From the NCBI RefSeq assembly GCF_021699195.1, contig NZ_SSXE01000106.1, positions 1 to 33,758 of the forward strand: a stretch of 33,758 nucleotides of DNA, read 5' to 3'. Positions 18,156 through 25,938 of the stretch are shown one piece after another. The DNA comes from Nonomuraea sp. MG754425. GTDB lineage: Bacteria; Actinomycetota; Actinomycetes; Streptosporangiales; Streptosporangiaceae. The notes under the pieces were generated by a model. That model saw nothing but the letters and a program-made list of their open reading frames with translations, made no database searches and had not been told where the DNA came from. Numbering within the stretch: the first letter of the stretch is position 1; every line of letters starts with the position of its first letter. Position numbers and translations under genes: made by a program.

Positions 18156-19882
18156 ACGCCGTCAGCATGCCAGCCCCCGACCCCACAGCCACGGCAGCGC
18201 CGCGCCGTCCGTTGTCGTACCCGTCGGATGAGGCGTCGAGCCGGCGGCGGATCCTGCGGTACGCCGTCCCCCGGTGGATGATCGAGCAGGCCACCGAACG
18301 ACGTCTCGACGGAGACTGGCGCGGCGCCTGCGCCGTCGCGAACGTCGATGTCGCGTTCGACCTGGCCGGCATCGCCCGGGAGCACGGCGACGCCGTCGCG
18401 GCCGCGGTCGAGGACGACCTCCTCCGTCTCGCACCGGATCTCCTGCGCTGGCATCTGCCACGCGTCCTGACGGGACGTACGACGATCCGCAACGGCCAGA
18501 CTCTGATCTTGGCCGGTTACCCGGGTGCGGCCGAGACCACGCAGTACCTGCACGTCACCACACCGACGATGGTGGAGGGGCCCCAGCGGCTGCTCCTGCG
18601 CTTCGGCCGGATCGACCAGGTCGTCAGCCCGCGCGATCACCGGCGCGTCGTGCACGACTGGACCACGCTGCGCCACCTGTGGGACGTCCGGCACACCGGC
18701 GCGCTGCTGGAACGCCACGGCGGCGGAGACCGGCCGCCGTTCTGCGACGCGGACGGGACCCGGCGGGCCGCAGGGGACCTGCCCACGGCCGACCCCGGCC
18801 CCGCCGACCCGCCGACCCGCGCCGAATGGGTGACCCTGCTGCATGAGCGAGGAGGGGTCGAGGCGGCGTTCGCCGCGGTGGGGGTCGCGCTGGACCCGAC
18901 GCCGCCCAAGCCCCGCTGGGGCCGGCCGATCGATCCGTTGCCCAGCCTGGAGCGGCTCCCCCTGGCGCTGACCAGGCTCGAGCCGGAGATCCGGCTGCTC
19001 GTCCGCGCGGGCCTCGGGCCGCGCTTCCAGATTCCGCTGTTCTACGGCAACTCCCTGCTGCTCGAAGGCGGCGGCCCGGCCGGCGAACTGCGGACCCGGA
19101 TCATCGACCCCGAGGAGCTGTCCGGCATCCCGGTGCTGGCCGAGGCGTGCTGGCGGCGGCTGCCGGACCTCGACGCGCTCCGGCACGGCGACGTGGCTCC
19201 GGACCGGCTGCACCCACTGATCCGGGACGCGCTCTTCCCGCTGCGTGCGGACCCCGCCGAACCGGTCGGGCCACCGGATCCACGGCTCCCGTCCCCGGTC
19301 CGGGTGCGCTGCCGCGGCGAGTGGCACGAGGTGAGCTTCCAGGACGGCGCGCTACGGGTGCCGCACAGCGCGGACGAGCAGCGGCGAGAGAGCGCGATGC
19401 GGGCGTTCGGCGGCGCGGTCGCCGGCTGCTTCGCCGTGACGCACGCGGTCTTCCGCGGCGAGGGCCGGCTGCCGAAGGCCCTGCGGGAGCAGCGGAGGGA
19501 GCTGTACAGCCGCGTCCAGCACGGTGACACGCCGGGAGTGCTCAGGCTGCTCGACGCCGGGATCGACCCGCGCTTCCGTGACGGCCGGCGTCGCACCCTC
19601 CTGCACGCGCTGATCCACCTGGACCACGAGGTCCTGCTGCCGCGCCTGCTGGCGGCCGGGGTCGACCTCGAGGCCGTGGACCACAACCGGCGCACGGCGC
19701 TGCACGTGGCGGTCGGGGACAACGGCTCCGCCGCGCTGGTACGGGCGCTGCTGGAAGCCGGGGCGAACCCCGGCGTGGACGACGACATGGGCCTGTCGCT
19801 CTCCCAGCTCATCCGCCTGCACAAGCGCACCGACCTGGACTTCCTCCTGGCCCTCCTGGACCGGGACCGGCCCGCTGGATGA
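18152..19882 (+). CDS. Ankyrin-repeat protein with unrecognised N-terminal domain (copy 2)
   Basis: 576 residues, paralogous to the preceding gene along its whole length. The N-terminal domain is RYAVPRWMIEQATERRLDGD ... LLRWHLPR. A middle region carries VRCRGEWHEVSF and ESAMRAFGGAVAGCF. The C-terminal ankyrins are LYSRVQHGDTPGVLRLLDAG, LLPRLLAAGVDLEAVDHN and RTALHVAVGDNGSAALVRAL. The GTG start overlaps the previous stop (GTGA); an ATG five codons later is also possible. The ankyrin solenoid is more regular than in copy 1. Tandem duplication followed by divergence of the middle region suggests the two proteins handle different partners within one system. No transmembrane or catalytic motif is seen. 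Confidence 0.88.
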   Translation: MNAVSMPAPDPTATAAPRRPLSYPSDEASSRRRILRYAVPRWMIEQATERRLDGDWRGACAVANVDVAFDLAGIAREHGDAVAAAVEDDLLRLAPDLLRWHLPRVLTGRTTIRNGQTLILAGYPGAAETTQYLHVTTPTMVEGPQRLLLRFGRIDQVVSPRDHRRVVHDWTTLRHLWDVRHTGALLERHGGGDRPPFCDADGTRRAAGDLPTADPGPADPPTRAEWVTLLHERGGVEAAFAAVGVALDPTPPKPRWGRPIDPLPSLERLPLALTRLEPEIRLLVRAGLGPRFQIPLFYGNSLLLEGGGPAGELRTRIIDPEELSGIPVLAEACWRRLPDLDALRHGDVAPDRLHPLIRDALFPLRADPAEPVGPPDPRLPSPVRVRCRGEWHEVSFQDGALRVPHSADEQRRESAMRAFGGAVAGCFAVTHAVFRGEGRLPKALREQRRELYSRVQHGDTPGVLRLLDAGIDPRFRDGRRRTLLHALIHLDHEVLLPRLLAAGVDLEAVDHNRRTALHVAVGDNGSAALVRALLEAGANPGVDDDMGLSLSQLIRLHKRTDLDFLLALLDRDRPAG

Positions 19883-19901
19883 CGTGGAAGGACGAGGAAC
19901 A

Positions 19902-21104
19902 GTGAACGTCACCGATGAGGACCGCGCACCGGATCCGCTGGCCGCGGCCGACGAACTGGTCCGCCGGCTCGGCTCCCAGCGCACGGAGCCGGCCGCGAAC
20001 CCGCAGTTGGAGGCGCTGTCGCTCGCGGTGTCCGCGAACCTCCCCGTGCTGTTGTGGGGCGAGCCGGGGATCGGCAAGTCCGCCGGCCTCCAGCAGTTGG
20101 CCGCCGGGCTCGGCGTCCCGCTGGAGACGGTGATCGCGAGCGTGCACGAGCCCTCCGACTTCGCCGGCCTGCCGATCATCGGCGACGATCCGGCCACCAC
20201 CGGCGTGCCGATGGCCCCACCGGACTGGGCGGTGCGGCTGGCCGCGGCCGGGCGCGGCGTCGTGTTCTTCGACGAGTTGTCCTCCGCGCCGCCCGCCGTC
20301 CAGGCGGCGCTGCTGCGGGTCGTCCTCGAACGCCGGGTCGGCAGCCTGCCGCTCCCGGAGCCGGTCCGCGTGGTCGCCGCCGCCAACCCGCCGTCCAGCG
20401 CCGCGGACGGCTGGCACCTCAGCCCGCCACTGGCGAACCGGTTCGTCCACCTGCACTGGACGCACGACCCACGGACGGTCGCACGAGGCATGGCCGGAAC
20501 CTGGCCGGCCGTGCCCCAGCCGGTCATCGATCCGGCCCGGGTGCCCAGTGCGGTCGCCCGCGCCCGCGGAATCGTCTCCGGGTTCCTCACCGCACGTCCC
20601 GGCCTGGTCCACCACCTGCCCGGCGACGCGGAGAACCGGGGCCGTGCCTGGCCGTCGCCGCGTACCTGGGAGATGGCGCTGCGCCTGCTGGCGGTCGGGT
20701 ACGCCGCCGGCTCCGGCCAGAAGGCGGTCGCGACCGCGGTGATCGGCGCGGTGGGCGACGGCGCCGGTCTCGAACTGCTGGCCTACCTCGAACAGCTCGA
20801 CCTGCCCGACCCCGACCGCGTCCTGGCCAACCCGGACGCCTTCGCACTGCCGGAGCGGGGCGACCGGCAGCTCGCCTTCCTGACGGCCGTCGTCTCGGCG
20901 GTGCAGAGCGACCTCACGCGGCGGCGCTGGGAGGCCGGCTGGGCGGTGCTGGCCAAGGCCGTCGACGCCGGCGTGCCCGACGTCGCGGCCCGGGCCGCCG
21001 CGGACCTCGCGGCGCTGCGCGACACGGACTGGCCGGTGCCGAGCGGCATCGACGCGTTCCTCGACCTGCTCCAACTGTCCGGCGCGTTGCCGAGCGCCTC
21101 CTGA
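19902..21104 (+). CDS. MoxR-type AAA+ ATPase
   Basis: 400 residues. A complete AAA+ core is visible: Walker A GEPGIGKS (53-60), Walker B VVFFDE (120-125), sensor-1 AANPP (160-164), and an arginine-finger-like LANRF (177-181). The DFAGLPII segment before Walker B is typical of MoxR/AAA_5 proteins that load clients onto a VWA partner. The C-terminal half is helical lid plus an extension. GTG 19902 follows AAGGACGAGG at good spacing, so it is preferred over GTG 19884. Three bases separate its stop from the VWA gene. MoxR family members are chaperone-like remodellers that work with a VWA protein, and the next gene supplies one. Confidence 0.93.
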   Translation: MNVTDEDRAPDPLAAADELVRRLGSQRTEPAANPQLEALSLAVSANLPVLLWGEPGIGKSAGLQQLAAGLGVPLETVIASVHEPSDFAGLPIIGDDPATTGVPMAPPDWAVRLAAAGRGVVFFDELSSAPPAVQAALLRVVLERRVGSLPLPEPVRVVAAANPPSSAADGWHLSPPLANRFVHLHWTHDPRTVARGMAGTWPAVPQPVIDPARVPSAVARARGIVSGFLTARPGLVHHLPGDAENRGRAWPSPRTWEMALRLLAVGYAAGSGQKAVATAVIGAVGDGAGLELLAYLEQLDLPDPDRVLANPDAFALPERGDRQLAFLTAVVSAVQSDLTRRRWEAGWAVLAKAVDAGVPDVAARAAADLAALRDTDWPVPSGIDAFLDLLQLSGALPSAS

Positions 21105-21107
21105 CCC

Positions 21108-22292
21108 GTGACCGAATTCGACCAGGTCAAGTTGCTCGCCGCGCGCTACCGTGCCGCGAGCGACCGGCCGTACCTCGCCTCCGCGCTCTACTCGCTGACG
21201 GTCGTGCCGAGCAGCGACGTGCCGACGATGGCCGTCGACCGGCACTGGCGGTGCTACGTGTCACCGGCGTTCGTCGCGGCGACGTCCGTTCCCGAACTCG
21301 CGGGCGTATGGATCCACGAGTTGTCCCACGTGCTGCGCGACCACCACGGCCGGGCGGACCGGCTGCCGGCCACCGACCGGCGCGACCGGTTGCGCGTGAA
21401 CGTCGCCCAGGACTGCGAGATCAACGACGACCTGCTCGCCGACGGGCTGGCACTGCCGGAAGGCCGGATGGAACCCGGACTGTTCGGGCTGACGACCGGA
21501 CGGCTGTTCGAAGAGTATCTCCCGCACCTGCCGCCGTCCGCCGTCTGCTCCGACTGCGGCTCCGGCGCCCACGGCGAATGGGCGGACTGGGAGATCACCG
21601 ATGGCGGCGGGCCGGGCGGCGTCAGCACGGTCGAGGCCGAGGCGCTGCGCCGGCACACCGCCGAGGCGATGCGCGCCCACCGGCGCAACCGCGGCACCCT
21701 CCCGGCCGGCTGGCAACGCTGGGCGGAGCAGATCCTGGAACCGACGGTCGACTGGCGCCGCGTGCTCGCGGGCGCCGTACGGCAGGCGGTCGCCTGGGCC
21801 ACCGGGGCGATCGACTACACCTACCATCGCCCGTCCCGCCGCACCGCCGCACTGCGCGGCGTCGTGCTGCCGAGCCTGCGCCGCCCGCTGCCGGTCGTCG
21901 CGATCGTCATCGACACCTCGGGGTCCATGGGCGAGGACGACCTCGCGGCGGCCCTCGCCGAGGTCACCGGCGTCCTGCGGGAGGTCGGCGTCGGCGGCAA
22001 TCGGGTCACGGTGCTCGCCTGCGACGCCGACGTGCAGACCGCTGCCCGGGTGACGTCCGCGCAGCAGGTGAACCTCGCCGGTGGGGGTGGCACCGACATG
22101 CGGGTCGGCATCAGGGCGGCCCTCGCCCTGCCTGAACGGCCCGGCGTCGTGATCGTGCTGACCGATGGCTTCACCCCGTGGCCCGCGGCTCCGTCGTCGT
22201 CCCGCATCATCGCCGCCCTCATCGGCACGGACCCGCCGCCCCCGCCCGCATGGGTGGAGGCCGTCCACATCCCGCGAACCGCCGACGCGTGA
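21108..22292 (+). CDS. HExxH metallopeptidase-like / VWA fusion protein
   Basis: 394 residues, soluble, GTG start. The N-terminal half resembles the putative metallopeptidase domain found before VWA-like domains (DUF2201-type). It has IHELSH (69-74), an intact HExxH zinc/catalytic motif, followed by NVAQDCEINDDL (98-109), which probably holds further ligands. A CSDCGSG pair lies near 148. The C-terminal half is a VWA domain with a full MIDAS: DTSGS (269-273), Thr of GGGGTD (329) and Asp of LTDG (353). It would bind a divalent metal and partner proteins. Pairing with the upstream MoxR ATPase is the classical arrangement. The intact HExxH suggests real proteolysis of a bound client, but activity is unproven. 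Confidence 0.92.
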   Translation: MTEFDQVKLLAARYRAASDRPYLASALYSLTVVPSSDVPTMAVDRHWRCYVSPAFVAATSVPELAGVWIHELSHVLRDHHGRADRLPATDRRDRLRVNVAQDCEINDDLLADGLALPEGRMEPGLFGLTTGRLFEEYLPHLPPSAVCSDCGSGAHGEWADWEITDGGGPGGVSTVEAEALRRHTAEAMRAHRRNRGTLPAGWQRWAEQILEPTVDWRRVLAGAVRQAVAWATGAIDYTYHRPSRRTAALRGVVLPSLRRPLPVVAIVIDTSGSMGEDDLAAALAEVTGVLREVGVGGNRVTVLACDADVQTAARVTSAQQVNLAGGGGTDMRVGIRAALALPERPGVVIVLTDGFTPWPAAPSSSRIIAALIGTDPPPPPAWVEAVHIPRTADA

Positions 22293-22331
22293 CACGCGGC
22301 AGCCAAGGGCGGTGCTTGGGATCGTTGGTGG

Positions 22332-23266
22332 GTGTTCTTGCCCACCGGGGAAATGGTGAATCCAGATTTCTCCTCGGAGGTGGCGTCGTGGTGCGCCGGT
22401 GACTGCCCGTGGCCCGGTCCTGGAGGTCATTACCTGGTGGGCCGCACGATGTTCATGGCCGGGGTCAGCCAGCGCGACGACCGGCTCGACACACCGTCAT
22501 CGCAGGAGTTGCGCATTGCGCAATTCCTCGGAGGCGTACCGGCCGGAAAGGGCCCTGTCCTGGGCGAGTCGCTCACGGAAGGCCCGGTCGTCGTGGCCGC
22601 TGACCCCGGCGGCCCCGGGTACGTCCTCGGTGCGGTTCTCACCGACTACCTCGCCGATGAGAACCGCACGTCTCCCCTTGCCACGGTGATGCTGTACTTC
22701 TGCCGCGACGAGTTCTGCGTGGACCATACGTCCCGCGAACTCGGCAAGGTGAACGTCGGTGACGGGCTGGAGAGCACCAGCGCACTCGACATCGCGCTTA
22801 CCCCCTCCGGGACGCCGGTCGTCAGCCACTTCGACCGGTCCGCTGACGCCCTGACGCTCTTCATGTGCGGCGACGCCGCCTGCTCCGCCCCGCGTGCGAA
22901 GGAACTGGCCAAGCCGTTCTCTGAGCGGATGGGCCGGGATGTGCTGTGCGACATGTACCAGGAGATCGTGGTAGGAGCGGCCTACCCCGACGGCGGCTCG
23001 TCACTGTCGTCGCTCGCCGTGGACGGCTCCGACCGGCCGCAGATCGTCCTGGCCGACGCCGGTCAAGACCGGCTGACCTACCTGGCCTGCTCCGACCCGA
23101 CTGCGGGACCACGGCGGCCAGCCACCTGCTCGACATTCCGTTGAGCGGGTTGTATCTCTCCCTGGACGGCTCGGACCGGCCGCACGTGTATGTGGGCGGA
23201 CTCCCGCGCGGAGAGCGCACCAGAGACCACATCCTCTCCTGCGCGCTCCCCCGATGCGGGCACTAG
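22332..23266 (+). pseudogene. Frameshifted Cys-motif repeat protein
   Basis: The first frame (GTG 22332) gives about 270 residues and is stopped at 23144. The neighbouring frame continues the same protein from about 23100 to 23266 (CGTTAASHLLDIPLSG ... LSCALPRCGH). The protein repeats the pattern hydrophobic-C-x4-C: FCRDEFC, MCGDAAC, ACSDPtC, SCALPRC. The fourth unit is split exactly at the break, so one missing base near 23100 (between CCGAC and TGCGG) restores it. The spaced SxLxxDGSDRP segments suggest a blade-like beta repeat. No signal peptide is evident; the true start could be ATG 22353 or lie elsewhere. It could be a real mutation or a sequencing error. Function unknown. Confidence 0.65.
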
Positions 23267-23285
23267 AAGCTCATCCACCCGGCCA

Positions 23286-23309
23286 GGCGACGAGCCCGGG
23301 TCCGTCGCC
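23286..23309. terminator. Hairpin between convergent genes
   Basis: A 7-bp stem GGCGACG/CGTCGCC encloses a GC-rich 10-base loop, located between the end of the frameshifted plus-strand gene and the end of the minus-strand secreted-protein gene. No T-run follows on either side, so it is at best a weak bidirectional terminator. Confidence 0.35.
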
Positions 23310-23313
23310 AGGC

Positions 23314-23844
23314 TCAGCGCCGGCAGGCGACGGAAAGGATCACGACCGTCGATCCGCCATAGACCTTTCGCCATAGCTCCTTGGCTCCGGCGCTCGTTTC
23401 GTCGGCAACGCCACCCGTGACGGGATTGGTCGTCCACTTGACGGTGCAGTGATGGTCGATCATGAACGCGTCGGCGTCCTTGACGTACGTCTTGGAGGAC
23501 TGCCCCGGTCGCAGCCACCGGAGGTGGTACCTCGTCCTTCCGTCCGGCCACTCGCGCCAAGGCCAATCGGCGTAGGACCCATGTCCCTTACAGGGGTGAG
23601 CACCCGCTTTCCACGGCTCTTTCGGAGTGGAGCACCACGTGTCGGAGATCAGGATGCGCTGGTTCGATCGGTTGATGATGCGGCCGCAGGTGAACCCCTC
23701 GGTACAGGTGAGGTCGGCTGCGGCGGCGGACGCGGACGGAGCCGCGGCGGCGGGTGCGGCCAGGAACGTGCCGACGACGGCTATCGCGCCGAGCACGCCC
23801 GTGATTCCACGGCCTGATTTCCTCGGCCGGCCGGTAACGGTCAT
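23314..23844 (-). CDS. Small secreted cysteine-containing protein
   Basis: A 176-residue exported protein. The ATG at 23844 has GGGGGAG six bases upstream and starts a signal peptide (basic MTVTGRPRKSGRG, then hydrophobic GVLGAIAVVGTFLAAPAAAA). The frame stays open upstream but without signal features. The mature part has about seven cysteines (CTEGFTCGR, TWC, HPC, HHC, VAC) and many Trp/Lys/Tyr residues, consistent with a disulfide-bonded extracellular domain. I do not recognise the family. Its upstream region is homologous to that in front of the XRE/pseudo-glycosidase gene (see repeat at 23883), so the two may share regulation. It has no partner on the same strand downstream. Confidence 0.8.
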   Translation of the reverse strand: MTVTGRPRKSGRGITGVLGAIAVVGTFLAAPAAAAPSASAAAADLTCTEGFTCGRIINRSNQRILISDTWCSTPKEPWKAGAHPCKGHGSYADWPWREWPDGRTRYHLRWLRPGQSSKTYVKDADAFMIDHHCTVKWTTNPVTGGVADETSAGAKELWRKVYGGSTVVILSVACRR

Positions 23845-23882
23845 GAGTCTCCCCCATGTCGGTGACGGAAGTCGAAGGTCGT

Positions 23883-24030
23883 CACCGACCTTCGCCCGGC
23901 TCTTGCCACCGCGGCAAGAACGGTGGGCCCATCTGGGACGGTGTGGGCCGCCGAGCCGCCTCTGACCTGCGGTTCCTGGACCCTTGTGGGACGGCACGGG
24001 ATGATCGGCCCGGGATGCCGGCTCTTGCCC
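23883..24030 (+). repeat. Duplicated intergenic/promoter region, copy A, with vestigial XRE gene start
   Basis: This stretch aligns with 25807-25938. Shared blocks in order: GACCTTCGCC, GCGGCAAG, CCATCTGGGACGG, GGGCCGC-GAGCCG, TGACCTGC, TCCTGGACCC, TGTGGGA and GGGATGATCGGCC. After the last block the plus strand reads MPALAQRPRGL (24015-24047), matching the start MSTLVQLLRGL of the XRE gene at 25928, and then degenerates. Copy A is therefore the leader of a lost second regulator gene. The roughly 50 bases after it and up to the terminator at 24070 hold nothing else recognisable. Confidence 0.7.
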
Positions 24031-24069
24031 AACGTCCGCGGGGGCTTGACGTGCCCGTCCGGCCGCCGA

Positions 24070-24110
24070 GACGGAAACCCCTCCGGCCGGCGACATGCCG
24101 GCGGAGGGGT
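24070..24110 (-). terminator. Strong terminator hairpin after the I36-like gene
   Basis: On the minus strand a 14-bp stem (ACCCCTCCGCCGGC with its complement, one bulged base) closes a five-base loop and is followed by TTTCCGT. It lies about 90 bases after the stop of the I36-like inhibitor gene and fits an intrinsic terminator for it. Confidence 0.6.
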
Positions 24111-24201
24111 CCTGCCGTCCGCCCCGGACCGGGCTCTTCCCTCAGGCCGGAGTCACCGGCCAGAGTTGGAGCTCAGGCGGTTCGCGGACGCCTGGGCGGG
24201 G

Positions 24202-24630
24202 TCACGAGAACGCGGCGCTGTCCGGGTGGCAGGCCTGCTGGAACAGGTGCCCCGATCCCTGGTCACTGGCCGACTGGAACTGGCGGACGTAGGTGCCTCC
24301 CCACCACAGGCAGATGGTGGGGGTGCTCAGGCCGCCGCGGTCGTTGCCGCCGTACATGTAGATCTGCGCCTGCAACGGCCCCAAGGTGCGGTTCTCCCAG
24401 GAGGAGTCCTGGTTGGCCGGCGCGGGAACCACGCCGTCGTGCCAGTTCCAGTCTTCCCGCCCGTAGCGGTAGGAGTAGACGGTTCCGCCGCGGTCGATGT
24501 CCTCGTAGATGCAGAACTCGCCGATGTCGCAGTACTGGTTGGCGTCCCAGTCCGCCTGCGCGGGGGACGCGGTGAGGGAGAAGGCGCCTATCGCCAGAGC
24601 GCCTGCGAGGATGGCACTGATCACGCGCAC
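24202..24630 (-). CDS. Secreted peptidase-inhibitor family I36-like protein
   Basis: 142 residues with a clear signal peptide (MRVISAILAGALAIGAFSLT, cleavage near SPAQA). The mature domain has the CDIGEFCIYED-x4-G segment and paired Gly/Tyr/Trp-rich strands of the crystallin-like fold found in Streptomyces metalloprotease inhibitor relatives (family I36). Additional Cys occur at ICLWW and QQACH. The GTG start has AAAGGA upstream. It follows another secreted-protein gene on the same strand after 94 bases and may share its transcript. A strong terminator hairpin follows. Likely role: extracellular protease inhibition or a beta/gamma-crystallin-like structural protein. The family is assigned by sequence pattern, the activity is not shown. 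Confidence 0.8.
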   Translation of the reverse strand: MRVISAILAGALAIGAFSLTASPAQADWDANQYCDIGEFCIYEDIDRGGTVYSYRYGREDWNWHDGVVPAPANQDSSWENRTLGPLQAQIYMYGGNDRGGLSTPTICLWWGGTYVRQFQSASDQGSGHLFQQACHPDSAAFS

Positions 24631-24724
24631 GTTCGTATCCTTTCTGTGGTTTCTCCGGTGGTGGAATCGACGGGGGGATCAGTAGGGGCGGCCTCCCTTC
24701 TCCGGTGCCATGGCGGGTGGCCTG

Positions 24725-25687
24725 TCAGCCGGCTGCGACGACGTGTCGGGCTCGGTCGAGGGCGCCGAGGCGCAGGCGGCGGAGCGTCTCGATGTCCGGG
24801 CGATGGAGCCGTGCCAGAGCGGCCCACTCCCGGCGTTCGACACCGCTGATCGCCGCGCCGAGGCCGGTCCGCTGGGCGCACCTGGCCTCGGCGACCGCCA
24901 GCGGCACCTCGATGCGGTGCGCGGCGTCGGGATCGCGGCCGGCGATCAGCTTCGCCGCCGCGGCTCTCAGCTCGCCAGGGTTCTCGTAGGGGTGTCCGGC
25001 GCCGCGCATGCAGGCTGCCCAGTTCTTCAGCGAGACACGATAGGCGCTGTCCTTCTCGATCGCGGCGGCGACGAAAGGCGTGAGGTTGTTGAGGACCATC
25101 GTGGAGCGGAACCACGCCCGCAGGTCGCCGTAGAGTTCGGTGCGCGCTTCCGCGACGCATCCGCTGCCGCTCATGCCGACGACCTCACCGTGCGGAAGCC
25201 TTATCTCCAGGGGTTTTCGCTGCTCTGCCGGGGGCGGGCCCATCAGGGCGACTCCGTAGGCCGCCCTGGCGGCCTTGGACAGGCCGCGGGCGTACTGTTC
25301 GTTGGGGCCCATGGCCGCGTCGTCCCCGGCCCGTAACCGGTCCTGCGTTCCCAGGCCGTGCCGTTCGGCCCAAGAGACATCGTCGATCACGAACCGGAAC
25401 GTGCGATCCTGCGGATTCTTCCTGGCCGGCTCGGCGGAGACATAGCGGAAGCCCTGGTCACGCATGCATGCGGCGATCAGCGCCTGCTCCGCGCGATCGA
25501 GCAGACGGAGCTCGGCCGCGCCCAGCTTGCGCGAAGGGCCCGGCGGCTCCCTGCCGGCGGCCTCGTTCGCGCCCGATGCGCCAGAACCACCCGACCCCCC
25601 TGACCCGACTGATTCGCCGAGGCCCACCACGCACACCGCGGACACGATGGCCATCGCGAAGATCGTCACGGCTCGCGCGCCCTTCAC
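24725..25687 (-). CDS. Exported CMRDQGF-type protein of unknown function
   Basis: 320 residues from GTG 25687, chosen because GGGGAGG lies five bases upstream and the N-terminus becomes a proper export signal (VKGARAVTIFAMAIVSAVCV); the frame stays open 24 codons further. A Gly/Ser-rich linker (VGSGGSGGSGASGA) leads to a helical domain containing ACMRDQGFRY and later ACMRGAGHPY. This pair of Cys-Met-Arg motifs is typical of a group of actinobacterial exported proteins of unknown role. A further Cys is at GSGCVAEAR and one at ARCAQRTG. Probably secreted or lipid-free membrane-tethered; no lipobox is convincing. It lies divergent to the XRE/pseudo-glycosidase gene across the duplicated intergenic region, which suggests shared control. 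Confidence 0.78.
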   Translation of the reverse strand: MKGARAVTIFAMAIVSAVCVVGLGESVGSGGSGGSGASGANEAAGREPPGPSRKLGAAELRLLDRAEQALIAACMRDQGFRYVSAEPARKNPQDRTFRFVIDDVSWAERHGLGTQDRLRAGDDAAMGPNEQYARGLSKAARAAYGVALMGPPPAEQRKPLEIRLPHGEVVGMSGSGCVAEARTELYGDLRAWFRSTMVLNNLTPFVAAAIEKDSAYRVSLKNWAACMRGAGHPYENPGELRAAAAKLIAGRDPDAAHRIEVPLAVAEARCAQRTGLGAAISGVERREWAALARLHRPDIETLRRLRLGALDRARHVVAAG

Positions 25688-25806
25688 CCGCACCTCCCCG
25701 TGGCTCCGCGGTCCGGCACCCGCCGTGTCCGTACACTCGTCGCTTCGCTTCGGACCCATGGCCGTCCCTTCTCTGTGGGAAGTGCGGCTTCCTTCCGCGT
25801 GGTCAT

Positions 25807-25938
25807 CACTGACCTTCGCCAGTCAGTCGTCGCAGCGGCAAGGACGGCCAGGCCATCTGGGACGGATGGGCCGCGGAGCCGACTTTGACCTGCAACTCCT
25901 GGACCCGTGTGGGATGATCGGCCTGAGATGTCAACTCT
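25807..25938 (+). promoter_or_regulatory. Duplicated intergenic region copy B, divergent promoter region
   Basis: Homologous to 23883-24030. It separates the divergent exported-protein gene and XRE-type gene. On the plus strand a TTGACC box (25885-25890) is followed 19 bases later by TGGGAT (25910-25915), a possible promoter reaching the ATG at 25928 with a very short leader. Conservation of these blocks between two copies that have otherwise diverged suggests they are functional sites. Confidence 0.5.

Noticed and set aside
13688..22292. Assigning the six-gene operon to the vWA-MoxR associated ternary conflict systems
   Set aside because: No caspase- or trypsin-like effector or VMAP-type third protein is recognised, and the VWA protein has a metallopeptidase-like N-terminus, so the match is only general.
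22303..22319. Small CCAAG/CTTGG hairpin after the VWA gene
   Set aside because: Five base pairs with no T-run; too weak to call a terminator.
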